Shown here piece by piece: positions 27,288-36,897 of a DNA stretch of 64,000 nucleotides (positions within the stretch are counted from its first letter, which is position 1; every line of letters begins with the position of its first letter). Position numbers and translations under genes: made by a program. The DNA lies in contig NZ_BMZI01000001.1 of the NCBI RefSeq assembly GCF_014652715.1, positions 615,600 to 679,599 on the forward strand, in the 5' to 3' direction. Below the pieces are notes generated by a model. It did not search any database. It was not told where the DNA came from and saw nothing but the letters and a program-made list of their open reading frames with translations. Source of the DNA: Salinicola rhizosphaerae (GTDB lineage: Bacteria > Pseudomonadota > Gammaproteobacteria > Pseudomonadales > Halomonadaceae).

Positions 27288-27921
27288 TCTCGTCTGGCAA
27301 TCCACACTCGAAACGCTCTACATGGTCGCGGTCGCGGGTATCATCTCGGCGCTCGTCGGCGTGCCGCTCGGCGTGCTGCTGTATGTCACGCGTCCGCGCC
27401 AGATCCTGGCGCAGCCGGTGGTCAACGGCATTCTCGGCATCGTGACCAATGTCGGCCGCTCGATTCCGTTCATCATTCTGCTGGTCGCCATCATTCCCTT
27501 CACGCGGATGATCGTCGGCAGCTCGATCGGGACCAACGCCGCCGCCGTGCCACTGACCATCGCCGCGATTCCATTCGTCGCCCGGCTCGTCGAAGGCGCC
27601 TTGAACGAGGTGCCCCCGGGGCTGATCGAAGCAGCCCAATCGATGGGCGCGACGCCGATGCAGATCATCATGAAGGTGCTGCTGCCGGAGGCCCGCGGCG
27701 GCATCCTCAATGGCCTGACGATCACCATCGTGGCTCTCGTCAGCTACTCCGCCATGGCAGGCGCCGTGGGCGGCGGGGGGCTCGGTGATCTGGGCATCCG
27801 CTACGGATACAACCGTTTCAACCCGACGGTGATGCTGATCACCGTCGTGGTATTGGTGATCATGGTGCAGCTGTTCCAGAGCCTGGGCGATTATCTGGTG
27901 CGCAAGAGCGACCACAAGTGA
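27268..27921 (+). CDS. metI: Methionine ABC transporter permease
   Basis: Membrane channel of the methionine importer. The 217-residue length equals E. coli MetI. It has five predicted membrane spans and the ABC-permease EAA loop (EAAQSMGATPMQIIMKVLLP) that contacts MetN. The ATG at 27268 is preceded by GGAGG within the metN coding region, so the two are coupled. A 218-bp gap with a 45-bp direct repeat separates it from metQ. Confidence 0.96.
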   Translation: MSSALIDLVWQSTLETLYMVAVAGIISALVGVPLGVLLYVTRPRQILAQPVVNGILGIVTNVGRSIPFIILLVAIIPFTRMIVGSSIGTNAAAVPLTIAAIPFVARLVEGALNEVPPGLIEAAQSMGATPMQIIMKVLLPEARGGILNGLTITIVALVSYSAMAGAVGGGGLGDLGIRYGYNRFNPTVMLITVVVLVIMVQLFQSLGDYLVRKSDHK

Positions 27922-28017
27922 TCGTTCAGGGTCACTAGATTAATAACTAGAATGAATTACCGTGGCTGCGCTTATTACCGTATATTGCAGCGTTCATCGT
28001 CATGCCGAGGGCTGCCG

Positions 28018-28107
28018 GCTCGTAGCTGCTGTACAACGCGCCCCAAACCCGGCGCAGTCGTAGCTCGTAGCTGCCGTAAACCGCGCCACGAACCCGGCGC
28101 GGTCGCA
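28018..28107. repeat. 45-bp tandem duplication between metI and metQ
   Basis: Two 45-bp units beginning GCTCGTAGCTG (28018 and 28063) differ at about nine positions; the start of a third follows. The second unit contains the perfect inverted repeat ACCGCGCC / GGCGCGGT around an 8-nt loop, the first a shorter GCGCC / GGCGC version. If transcribed with metNIQ these would be RNA hairpins before metQ. Confidence 0.85.
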
Positions 28108-28139
28108 GCTCGAGGCCCATCATCAAGGAGAGCACGCCA

Positions 28140-28940
28140 ATGTCCATTTCGTTAACCCGCGCGCTGGGAGCCGCCGTCCTCGGACTGGGGCTGACCGCCG
28201 GTATCGCCCACGCCGCCGAAGACAGTATCAAGGTCGGTACCATGGCGGGACCGGAAAGCGACGTGATGAAAGTCGCCAAGCAGGTCGCGCAGGAGAAGTA
28301 CGGTCTGGATGTCGAGATCGTCGAGTTCACCGACTACGTCACCCCCAACGCTGCGCTGGCCGACGGCAGTCTCGATGCCAATGCCTATCAGCACGAACCC
28401 TACCTGCGCGCGATGATGAAGGATCGCGGCTACGACTTCGCGATCGCCGGCAAGACCTTCGTCTACCCGATCGGCGCCTACTCCTCGAAGTACGACAGCA
28501 TCGACGAGCTGCCGGACGGCGCCACCATCGCCGTGCCCAATGACCCGACCAACGAAGGCCGGGCGCTGATCCTTCTCGACAAGCAGGGTCTGATCAAGCT
28601 CGACGACGCGGACAATCTCGAGGCGACCCCGATCGATATCGTCGACAATCCCCACGATTTCTCGTTCAAGGAGATCGAGGCCGCGCAGATGCCACGCATC
28701 CTGCCGGACGTCGACATGGCATTCATCAATAGCACCTTTACACAGCCTGCGGGGCTGACGCTGGACGATGCACTGATCAAGGAAGGCCCGGACTCTCCCT
28801 ACGTCAACCTGATCGTCGTTCGCGACGGGGAGCAGGAGAGCCAGCCGATTCAGGAACTGGTCAAGGCCTATCAGTCCGATGCCGTCGCCGAGAAGGCGCA
28901 GGAACTGTTCAAGGGCGGCGCCGTTCCCGGTTGGGAGTGA
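28140..28940 (+). CDS. metQ: Methionine-binding periplasmic protein
   Basis: Captures methionine in the periplasm for MetNI. The 266-residue protein belongs to the NlpA/MetQ family: EDSIKVGTMAGPESDVMK, VEFTDYVTPNAALADGSLDA, ANAYQHEPYLRAM, VYPIGAYSSKYDSIDELPDG. The N-terminal signal peptide ends AGIAHA-AED with no Cys, so it should be cut by signal peptidase I and be soluble, unlike the lipoprotein MetQ of E. coli. AAGGAG lies 9 nt before the ATG. A hairpin terminator follows at 28968. Confidence 0.95.
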   Translation: MSISLTRALGAAVLGLGLTAGIAHAAEDSIKVGTMAGPESDVMKVAKQVAQEKYGLDVEIVEFTDYVTPNAALADGSLDANAYQHEPYLRAMMKDRGYDFAIAGKTFVYPIGAYSSKYDSIDELPDGATIAVPNDPTNEGRALILLDKQGLIKLDDADNLEATPIDIVDNPHDFSFKEIEAAQMPRILPDVDMAFINSTFTQPAGLTLDDALIKEGPDSPYVNLIVVRDGEQESQPIQELVKAYQSDAVAEKAQELFKGGAVPGWE

Positions 28941-28967
28941 ACCCTGAACCCATCTGCTGTGACAATG

Positions 28968-28997
28968 ACGAGACCAGTGCCACGGCGCTGGTCTCGT
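28968..28997 (+). terminator. Hairpin at the end of metNIQ
   Basis: Stem ACGAGACCAG / CTGGTCTCGT, extended inward by a wobble pair and GCC/GGC pairs, 28 nt after the metQ stop. The tail (CGTTTCAC) has few T residues, so termination may be partial. Confidence 0.6.
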
Positions 28998-29076
28998 CGT
29001 TTCACAGCCGCATAACGCCCTGGTGATCGCCCGCCGGGATCATCTCTATCCAACGATTTCACACGGATCCGCGATC

Positions 29077-29529
29077 ATGACCGATTACGCTAGCCTCGAA
29101 CGCCAGCTGAGCGCGCTGCTCGATACACGCGACTGGTTGACCAATGCCGCACAGACCAGCGCGTTCCTCATGCACACGCTCGAAGACCTCAACTGGGTCG
29201 GGTTCTATCTGCAGCGGCAGCCGGAAACCCTGATCCTGGGTCCCTTCCAGGGCCAGCCAGCCTGCAATCCGATCCCCTTCTCGCGCGGTGTCTGTGGCGC
29301 TGCCGCACGCACCCGAGAGACTCAGCGCATCGACGACGTCCACGCCGTGCCCGACCACATCGCCTGCGATGCCGCATCACGGTCCGAGCTGGTGGTTCCT
29401 GTCCTCGTCGATGGTAAGGTATGGGGCGTGCTCGATATCGACAGCCCGCGACCGGCGCGCTTCAGCGCAGAGGATCAAGCGGGCATCGAGCGCCTGTGCC
29501 GCATTTTCATCGATGCCAGCGATCTGTAG
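29077..29529 (+). CDS. msrC: Free methionine-(R)-sulfoxide reductase (GAF domain)
   Basis: Reduces free L-methionine-R-sulfoxide, repairing oxidised methionine. The 150-residue GAF protein has all three redox Cys in fRMsr context: GPFQGQPACNPIPFSRGVCG and AVPDHIACDAASRSELVVP. The ATG at 29077 gives the usual length and N-terminus (MTDYASLERQLSALLDTRDW). It lies directly after metNIQ, so imported methionine and its oxidised form are handled by neighbouring genes. Confidence 0.95.
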   Translation: MTDYASLERQLSALLDTRDWLTNAAQTSAFLMHTLEDLNWVGFYLQRQPETLILGPFQGQPACNPIPFSRGVCGAAARTRETQRIDDVHAVPDHIACDAASRSELVVPVLVDGKVWGVLDIDSPRPARFSAEDQAGIERLCRIFIDASDL

Positions 29530-29619
29530 CGGTTCTGGCGGTTCGCCACCCGGTGTCACCGGTTATCTGCGGCGCAGCGTCCGTCATCTGTCACCGTCCC
29601 ATCGATAAGGAATCACCGT

Positions 29620-30183
29620 ATGTCACGCAGCGCCCTACTCATCATGGACCTTCAGAACGGCATCCTTGCCGGTTACAGTGAAGCCCAGAAACGCGGTCTC
29701 ATCGAGCGCGCCAATACGCTGATCGCCGACGCCCGCGACAAGCAGGTGCCGATCATCTTCGTTGCCGTGCGTCAGCGTCCGGGATACCTCGGCGTCGGCG
29801 ACAACAACAAGGCGTTCAGCGGTCTGAAAAAGATGGGCGTGCTGATCGAGGGCAGCGAAACGGCGGCCTTTCACCCGGACCTCGCGGTCACCGATGAAGA
29901 CGTCGTCGTGGTCAAGCGCCGATTCGGGGCGGCCTCGACCACGGATCTCGCCAGTGTGCTCAACGCGGTCGACGCCGATCATCTCGTGATGGCCGGCGTA
30001 TCGACCAGCGGCGTCGTGCTCTCGACGGTGCGCTGGGCGGCCGATCTGGATTATCGACTCACCGTGCTGGCCGATGCCTGCCTCGATCATGACGAAGAGG
30101 TTCATCGGGTACTGACCGAGAAGGTCTTCCCGGTGCAGGCCGATGTGATCGACAGCGGCACCTGGCTCGCGCGGAATTCCTGA
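29620..30183 (+). CDS. Isochorismatase-family protein lacking the catalytic cysteine
   Basis: A 187-residue isochorismatase-fold protein: SALLIMDLQNGILAGY (catalytic Asp position), VVVVKRRFGAASTTDLAS (Lys position), and VMAGVSTSGVVLSTVRWAAD where amidohydrolases of the family have TxxCV. The nucleophile Cys is replaced by Val, so cysteine-hydrolase chemistry is unlikely; true isochorismatases also lack that Cys, so another hydrolysis or a binding role is possible. Substrate unknown. It follows msrC by 90 nt in the same direction, and a perfect hairpin follows at 30206. Confidence 0.8.
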   Translation: MSRSALLIMDLQNGILAGYSEAQKRGLIERANTLIADARDKQVPIIFVAVRQRPGYLGVGDNNKAFSGLKKMGVLIEGSETAAFHPDLAVTDEDVVVVKRRFGAASTTDLASVLNAVDADHLVMAGVSTSGVVLSTVRWAADLDYRLTVLADACLDHDEEVHRVLTEKVFPVQADVIDSGTWLARNS

Positions 30184-30205
30184 TACCGCCCACCACTGCT
30201 CTGGT

Positions 30206-30233
30206 CATCCCGCCCTCGGGAGCGGGCGGGATG
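30206..30233 (+). terminator. Perfect 10-bp hairpin between convergent genes
   Basis: CATCCCGCCC / GGGCGGGATG closes an 8-nt loop between the isochorismatase-like gene and the convergent HDOD gene. There is no T-run on either side, so it may act as a processing or weak bidirectional terminator structure. Confidence 0.55.
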
Positions 30234-30304
30234 CGCGACCTTCACGCTCGGCGCGAAAAGCCTACCCAGAAAGCCGGGCAGCGGCCTGCGCCAACGTCCA
30301 CACG

Positions 30305-31138
30305 TCAGGATAGAAAGATATCGAGTTCGTCGTCCGAGCGAACCACCTGCAGGATCTCCTCGTACAACGTGAGTAGATCCAGCGCCAGCGGCCTTCGAAT
30401 TTCCTTCGGCATTTCACCCAGCGCATGCTCCTCGCGACGCCCGTTGGCGATGTTGCGATACAGGCCGATCGCCAGATGCACCGCGGCCGCGTAGGGTGAG
30501 AACGGCACGGCCTCGAGGGGGTTGTCCTGATACGTGAGCGCGACGCAGATCGTCTCGGGAAACCGCCAGCGTCGCCCCAGCTCAGAGCCGACCTCGCTGA
30601 AGGTGTAGCCGAACTGGTTGGCCTCCAGCTCCGCTCTTGGCGCGCCCTGCTCCACCAGCGCATCGATGCGCCCCATCAGCGCCGGATCGCCGATATGCAT
30701 CAACGCCGAGCCGACGTGATGAAGAATGCCGCAGGTGAAAGCGGTTTCTGGTGACAGTGCTTCAAGGCGGCTATGACGGACGATGGTGCGGCTGATGCTC
30801 GCCACCATGAAGGATTCGCGCCAGAACGTCTTGCGATCGAGTCCGGGCACATCCTTGAGCATGCCGACCATGCCGGACGCGATGACCAGCGTGCGAACCC
30901 GATCGAAGCCGAGCAGCAGCAGTGCGTCGTCGATGGACGAGACATTGCGCCCGACGCCGTAGCGCACGGAGTTCGCCGAGCGCAGCAGCTTCAAGCTCAG
31001 GTTGGGATCCTTGCGGATGGTGGCCGAAACCCGGTGAACGCTGATTCTGTCGTTTTCGAGACTGGCCATGAGTTCGGCGACGACCGCGGGGACACTAGGC
31101 AGTTTATGAATATGCTCAAAGAGCGAATCGAGGGACAT
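30305..31138 (-). CDS. HDOD-domain signalling protein
   Basis: A 277-residue protein made almost entirely of one HDOD domain (a metal-site-degenerate relative of HD phosphohydrolases found in signalling proteins). It begins MSLDSLFEHIHKLPSVPAVV and shows IRKDPNLSLKLLRSANSVRY, IDDALLLLGFDRVRTLVIAS and CGILHHVGSALMHIGDP. No receiver, GGDEF or EAL part is attached. The ATG at 31138 has AGGAG upstream. Such proteins are linked to motility, c-di-GMP or stress in other species; the role here is not visible. Confidence 0.85.
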   Translation of the reverse strand: MSLDSLFEHIHKLPSVPAVVAELMASLENDRISVHRVSATIRKDPNLSLKLLRSANSVRYGVGRNVSSIDDALLLLGFDRVRTLVIASGMVGMLKDVPGLDRKTFWRESFMVASISRTIVRHSRLEALSPETAFTCGILHHVGSALMHIGDPALMGRIDALVEQGAPRAELEANQFGYTFSEVGSELGRRWRFPETICVALTYQDNPLEAVPFSPYAAAVHLAIGLYRNIANGRREEHALGEMPKEIRRPLALDLLTLYEEILQVVRSDDELDIFLS

Positions 31139-31248
31139 GATTGACTCCTGCGTGAGGCGACCATGGTAGCGCTCGACGGTCAAAATGTCGTGGTAACAGC
31201 GGCGTGGCAACCTGTCGCCCGAGGAAGGCGCCCCTCAACAGCCCAACG

Positions 31249-31280
31249 CAAAAAACCCCGAGCCGTCAGGTCTCGGGGTT
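31249..31280 (-). terminator. Terminator of the tRNA-Val pair
   Basis: Stem AAACCCCGAG / CTCGGGGTTT with a 9-nt loop; on the minus strand it runs into a T-tract (31254-31249). It lies 8 nt past the CCA end of the second tRNA. Confidence 0.92.
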
Positions 31281-31287
31281 TCGAAAC

Positions 31288-31364
31288 TGGTAGGACCGAG
31301 CGGATTTGAACCGCTGACCTCCACGATGTCAACGTGGCGCTCTAACCAACTGAGCTACGGTCCT
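31288..31364 (-). tRNA. tRNA-Val (anticodon GAC), second copy
   Basis: The minus strand folds as a full cloverleaf: acceptor AGGACCG / CGGTCCT, D-arm with TAGCTCAGTTGGTTAGAGC, anticodon stem CCACG / CGTGG around loop TTGACAT (anticodon GAC), T-arm with GGTTCAAATCC, and encoded CCA. The sequence is identical to the copy at 31386-31462. Confidence 0.97.
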
Positions 31365-31385
31365 GAAGTATCGAAGGAGCAGTCA

Positions 31386-31462
31386 TGGTAGGACCGAGCG
31401 GATTTGAACCGCTGACCTCCACGATGTCAACGTGGCGCTCTAACCAACTGAGCTACGGTCCT
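31386..31462 (-). tRNA. tRNA-Val (anticodon GAC), first copy
   Basis: Identical in all 77 positions, including CCA, to the copy 21 nt downstream. Both are transcribed leftward from a promoter at 31484-31511. The GAC anticodon reads GUC and GUU. Confidence 0.97.
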
Positions 31463-31483
31463 GCTCCCTCTCAACGCTGCGCT

Positions 31484-31511
31484 ATTCTACTGATTTCCAA
31501 GCGTTGTGCAA
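31484..31511 (-). promoter_or_regulatory. Sigma-70 promoter of the tRNA-Val operon
   Basis: On the minus strand: TTGCAC, 16-bp spacer, TAGAAT, about 20 nt before the first tRNA. The -35 lies inside one arm of the 11-bp inverted repeat at 31502-31569. Confidence 0.75.
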
Positions 31512-31569
31512 CACATCCGTGCAAGTTTTATCGAGCGTATTTCACGCCCTCGTCGTTGGTTGCACAACG
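31502..31569. repeat. Perfect 11-bp inverted repeat flanking 46 bp
   Basis: CGTTGTGCAAC (31502-31512) and its exact complement GTTGCACAACG (31559-31569) bound a 46-bp segment between the tRNA-Val promoter and glpK. Could be a regulatory palindrome, a hairpin or the ends of a tiny decayed element. Confidence 0.7.
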
Positions 31570-31613
31570 TCCTCTTGGGGGTTCGAAGCGCACGTTCGAG
31601 ACGACAGCTGAAA

Positions 31614-33161
<1,548 letters not shown>

Positions 33162-33172
33162 TCAGACCACTA

Positions 33173-33204
33173 CCGTTTTCAATAAACGCCGTTTTCAATA
33201 AAAG
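33173..33204. repeat. 16-bp tandem duplication across the glpF stop
   Basis: CCGTTTTCAATAAACG and CCGTTTTCAATAAAAG are adjacent, one mismatch in 16. The second unit includes the glpF stop codon, so the duplication arose at the end of the gene and copied its last codons into the spacer. Confidence 0.88.
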
Positions 33205-33923
33205 CCGACCACCAGCGCCGCCAGCGTGCTGCCGATGACAGGACCGACAATGGGCACCCAGGCATAGGACCAGTCACTACCGGCCTTGTTGCCGATCGGC
33301 AACAGCGCATGGGCGATTCGGGGCCCGAGATCCCGGGCCGGGTTGATGGCGTAGCCCGTGGGGCCACCGAGCGAGGCGCCGATCGAGACCACTAGCAGTG
33401 CCACCGCCAGCGGACCCAGTCCGGAAGGCGTGTGCCCGAACAGCAGAATGACGAAGATCAGCACGAACGTACCGATGATCTCGGTCACCAGATTCCACAA
33501 CGGGGAGCGAATGGCGGGAATGGTCGAGAACGTGGCCAGAATCGCACCGGCATCGTCAGTGCCGTCGTAATGTCGCTTGTAGGCCAGAAAGCAGAGCACG
33601 GCGCCGAGAAAGGCCCCGGCCAGTTCCGCGACGAAGTAGGCAAGCGTGGTCGCCAGCGTGATCGGAATCCCCGGTGCGTACTCGGTCGCCGGCCCGACGA
33701 GCAGCGCCAGCGTCACCGCGGGGTTGAGATGTGCCCCGGTGCTGTAAGCGATGTAGACACCGCAGAATACGGCCAATCCCCAGCCGAAAAAGATGACGAT
33801 ACCGTCACTACCGTTACCGTTGGTGCCCTTGAGCAACACGTTGGCCACGACGCCGCAGCCCAGCAGCGTCAGACAAGCCGTACCCGTGATTTCATGCAAC
33901 AGAATCGTTTCGATAAGAGTCAT
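33195..33923 (-). CDS. glpF: Glycerol facilitator (aquaglyceroporin)
   Basis: Passive glycerol channel of the inner membrane. The 242-residue MIP-family protein has six spans and both pore motifs, GAHLNPAVTLAL and YAINPARDLGPR; the Asp after the second NPAR (NPARDLGPR) marks glycerol rather than water channels. AAGGATG precedes the ATG at 33923. It is followed by glpK and divergent from glpR. Confidence 0.96.
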   Translation of the reverse strand: MTLIETILLHEITGTACLTLLGCGVVANVLLKGTNGNGSDGIVIFFGWGLAVFCGVYIAYSTGAHLNPAVTLALLVGPATEYAPGIPITLATTLAYFVAELAGAFLGAVLCFLAYKRHYDGTDDAGAILATFSTIPAIRSPLWNLVTEIIGTFVLIFVILLFGHTPSGLGPLAVALLVVSIGASLGGPTGYAINPARDLGPRIAHALLPIGNKAGSDWSYAWVPIVGPVIGSTLAALVVGFY

Positions 33924-34295
33924 GGAACATCCTTGATGGGATCAGGCCGTGAAAGGCCGGCACCGGCTTAATTTCCTTAGCGAAAATACTATTTCTTTTT
34001 CGAACATCCCACCGTCGTTTCCGAAAATCGTTCGTCCTGTCGGCAACCTCGGGCGCTAGACTTTATAAGCCTTTAATTCGTAAAGAGAAAGACAGATCTT
34101 ATACTTTGGTCGGAAGACATCTATCACGAGTCGATAAGCCCCCCATTGACGACAAGATTTGCGTAATATGTTCGCAAAGGCTTCTCGGTGTTCCCCTTGG
34201 AAGAGCCGGGTTGTGAATCGAAGATTCGACACTCGTTCGGAGTGCATCACACTAAGGTAAGACGCGACCCAGCGCCCTTGGATACAGGAAGACCC
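33924..34295. promoter_or_regulatory. glpF-glpR divergent control region
   Basis: 372 bp with no supported gene. It holds GlpR-like half-sites: CGAACAT at 34001-34007, on the glpF side within TTTC-TTTTT-CGAACAT, and TATGTTCG at 34167-34174, on the glpR side. Both match arms of the GlpR consensus WATKYTCGWWAWCGMACATW, but neither is a full palindrome. An AT-rich stretch at 34057-34110 probably contains promoter elements. Confidence 0.5.
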
Positions 34296-35078
34296 ATGAC
34301 CCAGCAGGAACGCCATGAAGCCATCGTCGAACTGGTCAGGCGACAGGGCTATGTCTCGATCGAGGAACTTGCCAATACCTTCGACGTGACGCCCCAGACC
34401 GCCCGCCGCGACCTCAACCTGCTGGCTGAAGTCGGCGCCCTGAAGCGCGTCCACGGCGGTGCGGGTATCGAGTCCAGCACCGTCAACACGGCGTATCACA
34501 CACGCAAGACGCTGAATCTGGAGGCCAAGCAGCGCATTGCCGAACTCCTCGCTAGCCGCATTCCGGATTCGGCCTCTCTGTTCATCAACATCGGTACCAG
34601 CAACGAATTCATCGCCGAGGCGCTGTGTCGCCACAGCGGGCTGGAGGTCATCACCAACAACCTCAACGTTGCCGCTATCCTCCAGCAGAAAACCGACTTC
34701 AACGTGATCGTTGCCGGCGGACAGGTTCGCTCTCGTGATGGCGGTATCATCGGCGAAGCGACCATCGACTTCATCAACCAGTTCAAGGTCGACTACGGCA
34801 TCATCGGCATCAGCGGCATCGACCGCGACGGCTCTCTTCTAGAGTTCGACTATCAGGAAGTCCGGGTCGCGCAGGCCATCATTCGCAACTCACGCCAGGT
34901 ATTTCTAGCGGCGGATCACACCAAGTTCCGCCGTAATGCAGTCGTTCGCCAAGGCAACCTGGCGCAGCTCGATGCCTTCTTTACCGACAGACCGCCCCCC
35001 GAGCCGCTGGTGCAGCTGATGCGCGAAAACGATGTCGCGCTGCATGTCGCCATGCCCGACACGGACACCAAGATCTGA
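34296..35078 (+). CDS. glpR: Glycerol-3-phosphate regulon repressor (DeoR family)
   Basis: Represses glp genes and is released by glycerol-3-phosphate. The 260-residue protein has the DeoR helix-turn-helix [20 protein letters not shown] and [20 protein letters not shown], then the sugar-phosphate domain with [31 protein letters not shown] and [19 protein letters not shown]. The ATG at 34296 has AGGAAG upstream at good spacing. It sits between glpFK (divergent) and glpD (downstream), all its expected targets. Confidence 0.94.
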   Translation: MTQQERHEAIVELVRRQGYVSIEELANTFDVTPQTARRDLNLLAEVGALKRVHGGAGIESSTVNTAYHTRKTLNLEAKQRIAELLASRIPDSASLFINIGTSNEFIAEALCRHSGLEVITNNLNVAAILQQKTDFNVIVAGGQVRSRDGGIIGEATIDFINQFKVDYGIIGISGIDRDGSLLEFDYQEVRVAQAIIRNSRQVFLAADHTKFRRNAVVRQGNLAQLDAFFTDRPPPEPLVQLMRENDVALHVAMPDTDTKI

Positions 35079-35215
35079 AATCACTGATTCCGATGACATC
35101 TCCAGTTCGGAAGATGACGGTATCGCAGTAGCGCCGGTTGACGCGGCTATGACGATGATCGACAAAATTCATCGGCATGAAGCGTTTTCGAATTGATGTT
35201 CGGGTTTGATTACTC

Positions 35216-35237
35216 TATGTTCGAATCCGAAAACATA
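35216..35237. promoter_or_regulatory. GlpR operator upstream of glpD
   Basis: TATGTT...AACATA with internal CGAATCCGAA forms a 22-bp imperfect palindrome that fits the GlpR consensus well. It ends 16 bp before the glpD start, overlapping the leader, so binding would block glpD expression. Another ATGTTCG half-site lies at 35197. Confidence 0.78.
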
Positions 35238-35253
35238 ATCGACGGAGGCTGAC

Positions 35254-36774
35254 ATGGCACCGACAGAGCAGACTTACGACCTCGTCGTGGTGGGCGGTGG
35301 TATCAACGGCACCGGCATCGCCAACGATGCTGCAGGCCGTGGCCTTTCCGTGCTGCTCTGCGAGCAGTCGGATCTGGCCAGCGCGACCTCGTCGGCCAGC
35401 AGCAAGCTGATTCACGGCGGATTGCGCTATCTCGAACATCGCGAGTTCCGACTGGTCAGGGAAGCGCTGCGGGAGCGGGAAGTCATGCTTCGCAAGGCAC
35501 CGCACATCGTCTGGCCGCTGCGTTTCATCCTGCCGCACCAGCCACACCTGCGGCCGGCGTGGATGATTCGCACGGGTCTGTTTCTCTATGACCACCTCAG
35601 TCACCGCGACAGTCTGCCCAATGCCAAGGCACTGAAGTTCGACGCCAATGGACCGCTAGTTCCCGAGATCAAGCGCGGATTCGAATATTCCGATTGCTGG
35701 GTCGACGATGCCCGGCTGGTGGTGCTCAATGCCCTTCAGGCACAGGAGAAAGGCGCGGACATTCGCATTCGCACGCGCTGTACCGACGCGCATGAAGAGA
35801 ACGGCGAGTGGGTCGTCACGCTGGAAGACCAGCTTTCGGGCGAGAGCCAGACGGTACGCGCCAAGGCACTGGTCAACGCCAGCGGGCCTTGGGTCGAATC
35901 CTTCGTCAAGGGCAACGCCAAGCGCGACTCGCGCTACGGTATTCGCATGATTCAGGGCAGCCACCTGATCGTCCCGCGCCTGAACGACGACGACCGCGCC
36001 TACATCCTGCAGAACAAGGATGGGCGCATCGTCTTCGTGCTGCCGTATCAGAAACAGTACAGCCTCATCGGCACAACCGACCGTCGTTACCAGGGTGACC
36101 CGTCCAAGGTCGGTATCGGTGATGAGGAGATCGATTATCTGCTCGACGTGCTCAACAGCCACTTCGTCAAGCAGCTGGGACGCGATGACATCATTTCGAC
36201 CTATTCTGGCGTGCGCCCGCTCTGCGACGACGAGTCGGAAAACCCGTCGGCGATGACGCGCGACTACACGCTCGATCTCGACCGTCATGGCGCCCCGCTG
36301 CTGTCGATCTTCGGTGGCAAGATCACCACCTATCGCAAGCTGGCCGAGGCGGCCCTGCATAAGTTGCAGCCGCTGATGCCGAACATGGGGCAGGCATGGA
36401 CCGCAGAGGCGAAACTACCGGGGGGTGATATTGGCACGCGAGAGCAGTTCATCCAGCGTCTGCTCGCCGACTACCCCTTCCTGGGCCCGGAGCGCGCCGA
36501 GCGCTTCGCTTCGAGCTACGGCTCCCTCTGCCTCAAGTTCCTGGAAGGCAAGCAGAGTCAGGAGTCGCTGGGGCAGCATTTCGGCGCCGGACTGACGCGC
36601 GCCGAGGTCGACTACCTGATCGCTTATGAATGGGCTCGGACGCGCCAGGATATTCTGTGGCGGCGCACCAAGCTGGGGCTGCGTCTCACCGAGGACCAGC
36701 AGGAAGCACTGGAGACTTATCTCGAGTCGCACCCCGACCTCGCCACGGCGCAGCCCGCCGCCGCCACCCCCTGA
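35254..36774 (+). CDS. glpD: Aerobic glycerol-3-phosphate dehydrogenase
   Basis: Membrane-associated FAD enzyme that oxidises G3P to DHAP and passes electrons to quinone. The 506-residue protein begins with the FAD fold (YDLVVVGGGINGTGIANDAA), has the motif SSKLIHGGLRYLEHREFRLV, SGVRPLCDDESENPSAMTRD and the DAO-family C-terminus with SIFGGKITTYRKLAE. CGGAGG precedes the ATG. A GlpR palindrome lies just upstream. Confidence 0.98.
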   Translation: MAPTEQTYDLVVVGGGINGTGIANDAAGRGLSVLLCEQSDLASATSSASSKLIHGGLRYLEHREFRLVREALREREVMLRKAPHIVWPLRFILPHQPHLRPAWMIRTGLFLYDHLSHRDSLPNAKALKFDANGPLVPEIKRGFEYSDCWVDDARLVVLNALQAQEKGADIRIRTRCTDAHEENGEWVVTLEDQLSGESQTVRAKALVNASGPWVESFVKGNAKRDSRYGIRMIQGSHLIVPRLNDDDRAYILQNKDGRIVFVLPYQKQYSLIGTTDRRYQGDPSKVGIGDEEIDYLLDVLNSHFVKQLGRDDIISTYSGVRPLCDDESENPSAMTRDYTLDLDRHGAPLLSIFGGKITTYRKLAEAALHKLQPLMPNMGQAWTAEAKLPGGDIGTREQFIQRLLADYPFLGPERAERFASSYGSLCLKFLEGKQSQESLGQHFGAGLTRAEVDYLIAYEWARTRQDILWRRTKLGLRLTEDQQEALETYLESHPDLATAQPAAATP

Positions 36775-36897
36775 AAGAGCCGCCGCAACCTCTTGAAAGA
36801 AAGGTACGCCGAGAGACACGTCAGTTGGCTGTGATCGTCCCTATCTCTGCTAACCTGATCACGCTCGGCGCCCTTTCCCGTCAAGAGGAACGACCAT

